From Pseudomonas sp. HR96 (GTDB lineage: Bacteria; Pseudomonadota; Gammaproteobacteria; Pseudomonadales; Pseudomonadaceae), in the NCBI RefSeq assembly GCF_034059295.1, contig NZ_CP139141.1, positions 3,393,001-3,457,000 of the forward strand: DNA of 64,000 nucleotides, written 5' to 3'. A model generated the notes under the pieces. The model had not been told where the DNA came from, searched no databases, and worked only from the letters and a program-made list of their open reading frames with translations. Positions 10,179 to 17,766 of the stretch are shown one piece after another. The stretch's first letter is position 1, and every line of letters starts with the position of its first letter. A program made the position numbers and the translations under genes.

Positions 10179-10448
10179 CGAGCATTGCTCCTTTACGCCC
10201 CATGGACGCACATGTTCGGGTTCAGGTCGGTTGTACACCGGCCCGCCTGGCCTCGCGCGCAACTCGCGGAGAGCACTCGCGCAGAACAGTGGGGTTATTA
10301 CTGCTTATGTTCGAAGCCCGGGCCGAGGGGAAAGTTCAGATGGATTCGCGCGCCAGTGCCGTATCAGGCCATGGGGATCGAACGGCATTGACCGGGGTCA
10401 ACAGAATGTACGAATGCTCGCCCGACCGCCATCTTCGAGGACTGTGCC
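10179..10448. other. 270-bp divergent intergenic region, glgE / small protein
   Basis: No gene is supported here. On the minus strand it must hold the promoter of glgE-treS-glgB; on the plus strand it leads to the small ORF at 10449, preceded by GAGGA (10437-10441). A TTGAC-CGGG-GTCAA dyad (10388-10401) lies about 50 bases before that ORF and could be an operator or part of a -35 region. Confidence 0.6.
10310..10337 (-). promoter_or_regulatory. candidate AlgU (sigma-22) promoter for glgE-treS-glgB
   Basis: On the minus strand GAACTT (10337-10332) is followed after 17 bases by TCGAA (10314-10310), which fits the AlgU/RpoE-type pattern GAACTT-N16/17-TCnnA, although the -10 is imperfect. It points toward glgE, 132 bases upstream of its start. 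Trehalose genes in pseudomonads are known stress-regulon members, which motivates the reading; the match alone is weak. Confidence 0.3.
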
Positions 10449-10601
10449 ATGACATTGCCCATACCCGCTGAAACACCGGATCCGAACATCGACGACCCAG
10501 AGATTCCGCCTCCGGTGATTGACCCGACCGAAGTGCCGCCAGTCCCGGTCAAGCCGCCAGAAGGCGACCCTCCGACCGATGTACCCGCCCGCCAGGTATG
10601 A
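10449..10601 (+). CDS. small proline-rich acidic protein (50 aa)
   Basis: Short ORF of 50 codons: it begins MTLPIPAETPDPNIDDPEIP and ends DVPARQV. GAGGA is 7 bases before the ATG. Sixteen of fifty residues are proline with regularly spaced acidic residues (PDPNIDDPE, IDPTEVPP, KPPEGDPP), which predicts an extended, unfolded chain with polyproline character. There is no signal peptide or TM helix. The composition is unlike a chance ORF in this GC-rich DNA. The function is unknown; it could be a flexible binding peptide or a stress-induced disordered protein next to the trehalose operon. Confidence 0.6.
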   Translation: MTLPIPAETPDPNIDDPEIPPPVIDPTEVPPVPVKPPEGDPPTDVPARQV

Positions 10602-10766
10602 TTCCCCTAGGTGACTCGGCCCGGCCATGGGCGCAGCTTAGCCGCTGTGCGCTCGGACGCCAGGCGGGTCACCCTGAATCTGATACGTTATATTTCTGTT
10701 ACCGCTCGCCTGTTCTGTTTCCGCGCCCGCTGGCATAGTAGGGACCCTCCCTGCGCCGCAGACACC

Positions 10767-12179
10767 ATGAAACGCTACGAGAAATTCGCCGACGAGATTG
10801 CCGAACTGATCCGCACCGGCGTGCTGGCGGCCGACGCCCGCGTGCCCTCGGTACGCTACGCCAGCCAGTCCTACGGGATCAGCCCCTCCACGGTGTTCCA
10901 GGCCTATTACTTGCTGGAGCGCCGGGGCCTGATCAGGGCGATGCCGCGCTCGGGCTACTTCGTCAATCCTTCGCTCACCGGCCACCTGGGCGAGCCCAGC
11001 GTCAGCCCCGCCTCGGGCGAGACCACCCCGGTGGACGTCAGCGAACTGGTGTTCTCGATCCTCAGCTCAATCAAGAACCCACAAACCGTCGCGTTTGGTT
11101 CGGCCTTCCCCAGCCCGACACTGTTTCCACTGCAGCGCCTGGCGCGTTCGCTGGCCAGCACCAGTCGCAGCATGGACCCCAACCTGGTGGTGACCGACCT
11201 GTCACCGGGCAACCCGCACCTGCGCCGGCAGATCGCCTTGCGCTACCGGGTGGCTGGCATGGCCGTCACGGCCGATGAATTGCTGATCACCAACGGCGCG
11301 CTGGAAGCCCTGAATTTGTGCCTGCAGGCAGTGACGGAGCCGGGCGACCTGGTGGCGATCGAGTCCCCGGCCTTTTATGCCTGCCTGCAGGTGCTGGAGC
11401 GCCTGAAACTGCGCGCGGTGGAGATCCCCGTGCACCCGCGCGACGGCATCGACCTGCAAGTGCTCGCCGAACACCTGCAGCGCCTGCCCATCAAGGCCTG
11501 CTGGAGCATGAGCAACTTCCAGAATCCGATGGGCGCCAGCATGCCCGAGGCACGCAAGCAGGCGCTGGTCGCGCTGCTGGAGCGTTATCAGGTGCCGCTG
11601 ATCGAGGATGACGTATACGCCGAGCTCTACTATGGCCAGCATGCACCCAAGCCGTGCAAAGCTTTCGACCAGGACGGCCTGGTGCTGCACTGCGGCTCCT
11701 TTGCCAAGAGCCTGGCACCTGGCTACCGCATTGGCTGGGTGGCCGCTGGACGCTACGCGCAGAAAATCGAACGCCTCAAATTGATGACCTCGCTCTGCGC
11801 GTCGATGCCGGCACAGGCTGCGATCGCCGACTACCTCGAGCACGGCGGTTATGACCGCCACCTGCGCAAGCTGCGCCAGGCGCTGGAGCAGCAACAACGA
11901 GCGATGCTGGCAGCGGTGGCGCGTTACCTGCCCGCCGACACCCGAGTGAGCCGCCCTGCCGGTGGCTATTTCCTCTGGCTGGAGTTGCCCACTGGCGTGG
12001 ACTCGCTCGAACTGTTTCGTCAGGCGCTGGCCCAGGGCATCAGCATCGCCCCGGGGCCGATCTTCTCTCCTACCCGGCGTTTTCGCCACTGCGTGCGCCT
12101 GAATTACGGCAAACCCTGGGACAAGGATTCGGAACAGGCGATGGCCACGCTCGGCCGGCTGATCAGCGCGCTAGCCTGA
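10767..12179 (+). CDS. MocR/GntR-type PLP-dependent transcriptional regulator
   Basis: 470 residues from ATG 10767; upstream in-frame codons are not used because the conserved GntR domain starts MKRYEKFADEIAELIRTGVL. The winged helix (1-70, with SQSYGISPSTVFQAYYLLERRGLI) is joined to a fold-type I aminotransferase domain (about 100-470). The PLP lysine is K314 in CGSFAKSLAPGYRIGW, and SNFQNPMG and IEDDVYAELYY are the other cofactor motifs. MocR proteins sense PLP or an amino compound and usually control the neighbouring gene. The next gene is a YahK-like dehydrogenase 126 bp downstream with a dyad in between, so autonomous control of that gene is plausible but unproven. Confidence 0.9.
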   Translation: MKRYEKFADEIAELIRTGVLAADARVPSVRYASQSYGISPSTVFQAYYLLERRGLIRAMPRSGYFVNPSLTGHLGEPSVSPASGETTPVDVSELVFSILSSIKNPQTVAFGSAFPSPTLFPLQRLARSLASTSRSMDPNLVVTDLSPGNPHLRRQIALRYRVAGMAVTADELLITNGALEALNLCLQAVTEPGDLVAIESPAFYACLQVLERLKLRAVEIPVHPRDGIDLQVLAEHLQRLPIKACWSMSNFQNPMGASMPEARKQALVALLERYQVPLIEDDVYAELYYGQHAPKPCKAFDQDGLVLHCGSFAKSLAPGYRIGWVAAGRYAQKIERLKLMTSLCASMPAQAAIADYLEHGGYDRHLRKLRQALEQQQRAMLAAVARYLPADTRVSRPAGGYFLWLELPTGVDSLELFRQALAQGISIAPGPIFSPTRRFRHCVRLNYGKPWDKDSEQAMATLGRLISALA

Positions 12180-12207
12180 TTGTTCCATCAATCCGATGCA
12201 TGAATCA

Positions 12208-12224
12208 CATCAAGCAACTTGATG
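12208..12224. promoter_or_regulatory. 7-bp dyad, possible operator before alcohol dehydrogenase
   Basis: CATCAAG (12208-12214), CAA, CTTGATG (12218-12224) is a perfect inverted repeat with a 3-base centre in the 126-bp gap upstream of the dehydrogenase. A CCATCAATC direct repeat also occurs once on each side of the gap (near 12185 and 12280). It could serve the MocR-type regulator encoded just upstream. Confidence 0.4.
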
Positions 12225-12305
12225 GGTTATTCATTTACTGGAACGGTTCAGTCGCTATGCTGGTCTGCTAGTTCTCGCTCCATCAATCAAAAGGTGACAA
12301 CACCC

Positions 12306-13373
12306 ATGGCCAAGACTTACAGCTACGCTGCCAAGGATCCCAAGGATTCGCTCAAGCCCTTCACCTTCGAACGTCGCGCGCCGGGTGCCGATGACGTCCA
12401 GATCGATATCCTCTACTGCGGCGTCTGCCACTCCGACCTGCACACCGCCCGCAACGAATGGCACAACACCCTCTACCCGTCGGTACCTGGCCATGAAATC
12501 GTCGGCCGCGTGACTGCCGTAGGCTCTGCCGTGACCAAGTTCAAGGTCGGCGACCTGGCCGGTGTCGGCTGCATGGTCGACAGCTGCCAGCACTGTGCAT
12601 CGTGCGCAGAGGGCGAAGAACAGTATTGCGAGAACGGCTTCACCGGCACCTACAACGGCCCGGTGTTCGGAGGCGAAAACACCTACGGCGGCTATTCGGA
12701 CAACATCGTGGTCAAGGAAAAGTTCGTCCTGCACATCTCCCACGACGAAGCTGACCTGGCTGCCGTGGCGCCGCTGCTGTGCGCAGGCATCACCACCTAT
12801 TCGCCCCTGCACCACTGGAAAGTCGGCCCCGGCATGAAGGTCGGCGTGGTCGGCCTGGGTGGCCTCGGCCATATGGCGGTGAAGATCGCCCACGCCATGG
12901 GCGCCCACGTGGTGCTGTTCACCACCTCGCCGAACAAGCGCGAAGACGGCCTGCGCCTGGGCGCCAGCGAAGTGGTGGTGTCCAAAAACCCGGATGAAAT
13001 GGCCAAGCAGGTCAACAGCCTGGACTTCATCCTCAACACCGTGGCGGCGCCCCACGACCTGGATGTTTTCCTCAACCTGCTCAAGCGCGATGGCACCATG
13101 ACCCTGGTCGGCGCCCCAGACAGCCCGCACCCCTCGCCAGGCGTGTTCAACCTGATCTTCAAGCGCCGCAGCCTGGCTGGCTCGTTGATCGGCGGCATCC
13201 AGGAGACCCAGGACATGCTGGATTTCTGCGCCAAGCACGGCATTCTCTCGGACATCGAGATGATCGACATCCAGACCATCAACGAGTCCTACGAGCGCAT
13301 GGTCAAGGGCGACGTGAAATACCGCTTCGTGATCGACATGGCAAGCCTGAAGAAAGAAGCCGCTGCGGCTTGA
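12306..13373 (+). CDS. yahK: YahK-type NADP-dependent zinc alcohol dehydrogenase
   Basis: 355 residues; start at MAKTYSYAAKDPKDSLKPF. It is a medium-chain dehydrogenase of the cinnamyl alcohol dehydrogenase/YahK branch, reducing aldehydes broadly with NADPH. Catalytic zinc ligands: Cys in GVCHSDLH, His-Glu in VPGHEIVG. The structural zinc is held by a CQHCASCAEGEEQYC four-cysteine lobe. The Rossmann motif is GVVGLGGLGHMAVKIAHAMG. It is likely cytosolic and used for aldehyde detoxification. It has its own promoter region with a dyad and is convergent with hemB. Confidence 0.92.
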   Translation: MAKTYSYAAKDPKDSLKPFTFERRAPGADDVQIDILYCGVCHSDLHTARNEWHNTLYPSVPGHEIVGRVTAVGSAVTKFKVGDLAGVGCMVDSCQHCASCAEGEEQYCENGFTGTYNGPVFGGENTYGGYSDNIVVKEKFVLHISHDEADLAAVAPLLCAGITTYSPLHHWKVGPGMKVGVVGLGGLGHMAVKIAHAMGAHVVLFTTSPNKREDGLRLGASEVVVSKNPDEMAKQVNSLDFILNTVAAPHDLDVFLNLLKRDGTMTLVGAPDSPHPSPGVFNLIFKRRSLAGSLIGGIQETQDMLDFCAKHGILSDIEMIDIQTINESYERMVKGDVKYRFVIDMASLKKEAAAA

Positions 13374-13428
13374 TGGCTTGACCTCGGTGGTGTCGGGCGG
13401 CCGGTTGCCGGTCGCTGACGCTGCCGCT

Positions 13429-13459
13429 GCCATCGCGAGCCAAGCCTGCTCGCGATGGC
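13429..13459. repeat. REP-like palindrome between convergent adh and hemB
   Basis: GCCATCGCGAGC (13429-13440), 7-base loop, GCTCGCGATGGC (13448-13459): a perfect 12-bp stem of the common Pseudomonas intergenic REP type. It lies in the 190-bp gap between two genes that end facing each other, and can act as a bidirectional terminator or mRNA 3' protector. It is a different REP family from the array at 45046-45424. Confidence 0.75.
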
Positions 13460-13563
13460 CACCTTTCCTTTCCTGAGCGCCATCCGCTCAGAGCATCAAC
13501 TGCATCCCTTGGTCGGGCCTCAGGTTCAAGTGCTGAACGCTCACAGCCGTTTTCACGCCGCGC

Positions 13564-14538
13564 TCAAATCCCGCCCAATGCCAGGTCCATGGCGAAATAG
13601 GTGAAGATCAGGTCCGCGCCTGCACGCTTGATCGCGCCAAGGCTCTCGCGTACCACGCGCCCTTCATCGATGGCACCGGCCTGGGCGCCGAATTTGATCA
13701 TGGCGTATTCGCCGCTGACCTGATAGGCCGCCAGCGGCAGGCGCGAGGCTTCGCGGATGTCGCGAATGATGTCCAGATAGGCCCCGGCCGGCTTGACCAT
13801 CAGCGCGTCGGCACCCTCCTGCTCGTCGAGCAGCGACTCGCGCACCGCTTCACGGCGGTTCATCGGGTTCATCTGGTAGCTCTTGCGGTCACCCTTGAGG
13901 GCGCTGCCGCCGGCTTCGCGGAATGGGCCATAAAGCGAGGAGGCAAACTTGGTCGAATACGCCATGATCGAAGTGTCATGAAAGCCCGCCCCGTCCAGCG
14001 CGGCACGGATGGCCTGAACCTGACCGTCCATGGCCGCCGAAGGCGCGATGAAGTCGGCACCCGCCCGGGCAGCCACCACGGCCTGGCGGCCGAGGTTGAC
14101 CAAAGTGGCGTCGTTGTCGACCTTGCCGTCATGCAGCACGCCACAGTGGCCGTGGGCGGTGTATTCGCAAAAACAGGTGTCGGACATGACGATCATTTCC
14201 GGCACCGCCTCCTTGCAGATGCGATTGATCCGCGCCACCAGGCCGTTGTCGTTCCAGGTGTCGCTGCCATCGTCATCCAGGTGGTGGGAAACGCCGAAGG
14301 TCATCACCGACTTGATGCCAGCTCGCGCGTAGCGCTCGATCTCGCTGGCCAGGCGCGACTCGGGAATGCGCCGCACCCCTGGCATGCTGTTGATCGGCAC
14401 GAAGTCGTCGATCTCCTCTTCGACGAAAATCGGCAGCACCAGATCGTCGAGGCTGAACTCCACTTCCTGGAACAGCGACCGCAGGCTTTCGGAACCCCGC
14501 AGGCGGCGTGGGCGTGTGTACGGAAACTGACTGGACAT
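13564..14538 (-). CDS. hemB: delta-aminolevulinic acid dehydratase, zinc-type paralogue
   Basis: 324 residues from [15 protein letters not shown]. It condenses two 5-aminolevulinates to porphobilinogen. The Schiff-base lysines are K197 ([13 protein letters not shown]) and K249 ([10 protein letters not shown]). C122, C124 and C132 in [15 protein letters not shown] form the catalytic zinc site, as in E. coli HemB. The housekeeping HemB of pseudomonads is the longer Mg-type lacking these cysteines, so this is probably a second isozyme. No strong Shine-Dalgarno sequence is visible (AAGGTTG only). The gene is divergent from an MHS transporter and not next to other heme genes. Confidence 0.93.
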   Translation of the reverse strand: MSSQFPYTRPRRLRGSESLRSLFQEVEFSLDDLVLPIFVEEEIDDFVPINSMPGVRRIPESRLASEIERYARAGIKSVMTFGVSHHLDDDGSDTWNDNGLVARINRICKEAVPEMIVMSDTCFCEYTAHGHCGVLHDGKVDNDATLVNLGRQAVVAARAGADFIAPSAAMDGQVQAIRAALDGAGFHDTSIMAYSTKFASSLYGPFREAGGSALKGDRKSYQMNPMNRREAVRESLLDEQEGADALMVKPAGAYLDIIRDIREASRLPLAAYQVSGEYAMIKFGAQAGAIDEGRVVRESLGAIKRAGADLIFTYFAMDLALGGI

Positions 14539-14883
14539 CTTGCAACCTTGCATGAAGAAACATGGGCGATATTGCCTGGCTGGCCACGAGCTTATGCCCG
14601 CCGCAGGTGCAGGAACAAGCGCCCGCCAACGAAACTTCATTGCGCGCTTTGCAACAATTGCCTCGCCAACTGCATCAACACTTGCGCCAACAATTGCAGC
14701 AGGCCGGCTCGACGTCGGTCGCTGCGGATCAAAGTGCTGTGCGACTATCGAACACTCGCGTATCAGCTAGCATTGACACTGTCTGGAAGGTGCTGATAAA
14801 TATGTACTATCCAGTTAGTTTTGCTCGTTCGCGCTTCATTACTGGCCCAAGAGATTCAATAATAAAAACAACGGAGACACAGC
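14539..14883. other. 345-bp divergent intergenic region, hemB / MHS transporter
   Basis: No convincing gene. A plus-strand frame is open across it but reads as Gln/Ala-rich low-complexity and runs on as a shadow of the transporter. A 10-base direct repeat CAACAATTGC occurs at 14652-14661 and 14688-14697, spaced 36 bases, which could be paired regulator sites. The last 120 bases are clearly more AT-rich and hold the likely transporter promoter. Confidence 0.6.
14773..14802 (+). promoter_or_regulatory. candidate sigma-70 promoter for the MHS transporter
   Basis: A perfect -35 TTGACA (14773-14778) is followed after 18 bases by TAAATA (14797-14802), a poor -10. It lies in AT-rich DNA about 80 bases before the transporter start. 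Confidence 0.3.
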
Positions 14884-16275
14884 ATGAGCAGCCCCGCAGA
14901 CACTTCGTCGCACGGCTCCACACAGTCGAAGAAAGCCACCGCCAGCGGTTGGATCGGCTCGGCGCTGGAATACTACGACTTCTTTATCTACGCCCAGGCA
15001 GCGGCGCTGATATTCCCGCAGATCTTTTTCCCCAACACCGACCCCAAAGTCGCCATCGTCGCTTCGTTGGCCACTTATGGCGTGGGCTACGTGGCGCGCC
15101 CTATCGGGGCATTCTTCCTGGGTCACTGGGGAGACACCCGCGGGCGCAAGAACGTACTGCTGTTGTGCATGTTCATGATGGGGTTTGCGACCATGGCGGT
15201 GGGGCTGCTGCCTACCTATGGCCAGGTCGGCGTGCTGGCTCCGTTGCTGCTGGTGATCCTGCGCCTGATCCAGGGTTTCGCGGTGGCCGGGGAGATTTCC
15301 GGGGCCAGCTCGATGATCCTCGAACATGCCCCGTTCGGCCGACGCGGATTCTTTGCCAGCTTCACCCTGCAGGGCGTGCAGGCCGGGCAGATCTTCGCCG
15401 CCGCGATCTTTCTGCCATTGGCCTACTTCATGCCGGACGAGGCCTTCAATACCTGGGGCTGGCGCATTCCGTTCCTGCTGAGCGCCATCGTGCTGATCGC
15501 CGGCTACATCATCCGCAAGGAAGTCCACGAAACCCCGGCCTTCACCAAGGAAGAGCAAGCCAGCAGCGTAGCCCGCTCGCCGATCAAGGATGCGTTCAAG
15601 CACAGCTGGAAAAGCATGGCCCTGGTGGTGTGCATGGCGCTGATGAACGTGATCCCGGTGGTTGCCACCATCTTCGGCGCCGCCTATGCCGTGCAGCCTG
15701 CCTACGGCATCGGCTTCGCCAAAAGCGTGTACCTGTGGATTCCGGTGGTGGGCAATATCATCGCGGTGCTGGTCATCCCGTTCGTGGGCAACCTGTCGGA
15801 CAAGATCGGCCGGCGCCCAACCATGATCTTCGGCTGCCTGAGCTCCGGACTGCTGTCGTTCGGCTACCTGTATGCGATCAGCATCCACAGCGTACCGCTG
15901 GCCATGGCCATGTCGTTCCTGATGTGGGGCGTGTTCTACCAGGGCTACAACGCGGTGTTTCCAAGCTTTTACCCGGAGCTGTTCCACACTCGCTATCGCG
16001 TATCGGCCATGGCCATTGCGCAGAACGTCGGCACGCTGATCACCGCGCTGTTGCCAGCCCTGTTCGCCGCCTATGCGCCACCCGGTTCGACCGATATCCC
16101 GCTGATCGTCGGCAGCATGGCATTCGGCATTACCATCATCGCCGCCGCTGCGGCCTACTTTGCCCCGGAGACTTATCGTATCCCGATGAATGAACTGGGC
16201 AAGCCTGATGCCAAGGCGATGGAGAAGAAAGAGTACGATGAGGCGCGTTCGCGGGCCCTCAGTGTTTCGGTGTAG
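14884..16275 (+). CDS. MHS-family MFS metabolite:H+ symporter
   Basis: 463 residues with 12 predicted TM helices. Family marks: WIGSALEYYDFFIYAQAAAL in TM1, GHWGDTRGRKNVLL in loop 2-3, RLIQGFAVAGEISGA in TM4-5, and GNLSDKIGRRPTM in loop 8-9. These are typical of ProP/ShiA/YhjE-type importers of carboxylates, betaines or aromatic acids. GGAGA precedes the ATG. It is divergent from the zinc-type hemB; a link to 5-aminolevulinate or a related zwitterion is tempting but only inference. A strong terminator follows, so it is monocistronic. Confidence 0.9.
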   Translation: MSSPADTSSHGSTQSKKATASGWIGSALEYYDFFIYAQAAALIFPQIFFPNTDPKVAIVASLATYGVGYVARPIGAFFLGHWGDTRGRKNVLLLCMFMMGFATMAVGLLPTYGQVGVLAPLLLVILRLIQGFAVAGEISGASSMILEHAPFGRRGFFASFTLQGVQAGQIFAAAIFLPLAYFMPDEAFNTWGWRIPFLLSAIVLIAGYIIRKEVHETPAFTKEEQASSVARSPIKDAFKHSWKSMALVVCMALMNVIPVVATIFGAAYAVQPAYGIGFAKSVYLWIPVVGNIIAVLVIPFVGNLSDKIGRRPTMIFGCLSSGLLSFGYLYAISIHSVPLAMAMSFLMWGVFYQGYNAVFPSFYPELFHTRYRVSAMAIAQNVGTLITALLPALFAAYAPPGSTDIPLIVGSMAFGITIIAAAAAYFAPETYRIPMNELGKPDAKAMEKKEYDEARSRALSVSV

Positions 16276-16310
16276 GCGCGCGTTGCGGTAAATCAGGCGC
16301 AGCCCCGAGC

Positions 16311-16330
16311 CGGGGCATCATGATGCCCCG
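16311..16330. repeat. 20-bp perfect palindrome
   Basis: CGGGGCATCA directly followed by TGATGCCCCG, with no spacer, 36 bases after the transporter stop and 10 bases before a strong terminator stem. It may be part of a compound 3' structure or a protein-binding site. Confidence 0.6.
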
Positions 16331-16339
16331 CATCAAGTC

Positions 16340-16386
16340 GCAAGCCCGCGAGTCGTCGATCATCGATCAATGACTCGCGGGCTTGC
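16340..16386 (+). terminator. strong intrinsic terminator after MHS transporter
   Basis: A 15-bp perfect GC-rich stem (GCAAGCCCGCGAGTC at 16340-16354, complement at 16372-16386) with a 17-base loop, followed by TCATTTTTG. It separates the transporter from the signalling block that starts at 16514. Confidence 0.85.
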
Positions 16387-16513
16387 TCATTTTTGCAGCC
16401 TGAAAAAGGCCGCAGTGCGGTTGCCGGGAGATATTTGCGCATATCCGTATGGATGATCCTGCCAACCCGGCGTAAGCTCCCCGCCACTGCCCTCACTGCC
16501 GACGCCGCGCCCC

Positions 16514-17647
16514 ATGAAACCGTCCGACATTTTCCATACGGCCGCCGAGCATCACCGCCGCTACGAGCTGCTGGTCCAGTCGGTCATGGACTACGCCATC
16601 TACATGCTCGACCTGGATGGCCGGATCATCACCTGGAACGCCGGCGCCCAGCGCATCAAGGGCTACAGCACCGAGGACATCATCGGCCAGCACTTCTCGC
16701 GATTCTTCGGCGCCGATGATCAGGCCGACGGCAAGCCGCACCGCCTGCTCAGCCAGGCCTACGCCCAAGGTCGCTGCCAGGATGAAGGCTGGCGGGTACG
16801 CAAGGACGGCAGCCGCTTCTGGGCCCGGATCGCCCTGGACCTGATCCGCGACGACAGCGGCAACCCGATCGGCTTCGCCAAGGTCACCCGCGATATCACC
16901 GAGCGCCATGAGGCCGAGCGTCAGCTCGACCAGGTACGGGCCGAGCTGTTCCAGGCACAGAAGCTCGAGGCCCTCGGGCAGCTGACCGGTGGCCTGGCCC
17001 ACGACTTCAACAACCTGCTGACGATCATCCTCAGCTCGGCGAAGATGGCGCAAAAAAGCGCCAACCCCGAGCGGGTGGCGGCCATGCTGGCGAATATCGT
17101 CGACGCCGGTGAACGCGGCAGCCGCCTGACCCGCCAGTTGCTGACGTTTGCCCGGCACAAGGAGGCCGGCAGCCAGCGACTGGACGTTGGCGAAATGCTC
17201 GCCACCACCCAAGCGCTGCTGGCCCAGGCGTTGCCCAAGCGCATCACACTGCAGGTGCAGGCCCCACCGGACCTGTGGCAGGTAGACGCCGACCCCAGCC
17301 AGCTGGAAATGGTCCTGCTCAATCTGACGCTCAATGCCCGCGACGCCATCAGCGCCGAGGGCTGCATCCATGTGCACGCCAGCAACCAGCATCTGGACGA
17401 AGGCACCCATGGCCTGCTGGGGGATTTCGTCTGCATCACCGTCGCCGACACCGGCGCCGGCATCGACGAGTACACCCGCCAGCGGATCTTCGAGCCGTTC
17501 TTCACGACCAAGGCGTTCGGCCAGGGTACCGGGCTGGGGCTCAGCCAGGCCTACGGCTTCGCACGCCACGTCAATGGTGACCTGCGAGTCGACAGCGTGG
17601 TGGGGGAAGGTACGCAGATGCACCTGTACATTCCGGCGGCCTTATAG
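16514..17647 (+). CDS. PAS-domain sensor histidine kinase
   Basis: 377 residues, cytosolic (no TM helix). A PAS domain (about 15-135: [39 protein letters not shown]) is followed by a dimerisation/phosphoacceptor domain with H163 in [11 protein letters not shown] and an HATPase domain ([11 protein letters not shown] box, [10 protein letters not shown]1, [14 protein letters not shown]2). There is no receiver domain, unlike many HDFNN-type hybrid kinases, so it needs a separate partner; the lone receiver at 19252 is the nearest candidate. It is the first gene of the KaiC/stressosome block and lies 119 bp before kaiC. Confidence 0.92.
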   Translation: MKPSDIFHTAAEHHRRYELLVQSVMDYAIYMLDLDGRIITWNAGAQRIKGYSTEDIIGQHFSRFFGADDQADGKPHRLLSQAYAQGRCQDEGWRVRKDGSRFWARIALDLIRDDSGNPIGFAKVTRDITERHEAERQLDQVRAELFQAQKLEALGQLTGGLAHDFNNLLTIILSSAKMAQKSANPERVAAMLANIVDAGERGSRLTRQLLTFARHKEAGSQRLDVGEMLATTQALLAQALPKRITLQVQAPPDLWQVDADPSQLEMVLLNLTLNARDAISAEGCIHVHASNQHLDEGTHGLLGDFVCITVADTGAGIDEYTRQRIFEPFFTTKAFGQGTGLGLSQAYGFARHVNGDLRVDSVVGEGTQMHLYIPAAL

Positions 17648-17766
17648 CGGATAGCGCAAAAAGTGCCATGCGACGATTCTGAAAAGCGGGTTAGAATTGA
17701 CCGATCAGATCGACAGCCCGTTTTCGCGCCCCATTCCTGGCTCGGAACGAGGCAAGCACCGTACTC

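Noticed and set aside
14562-16193. 543-codon plus-strand open frame across the hemB/transporter gap
   Set aside because: The 3' part is an out-of-frame shadow of the MHS transporter and the 5' part is low-complexity without a ribosome site.
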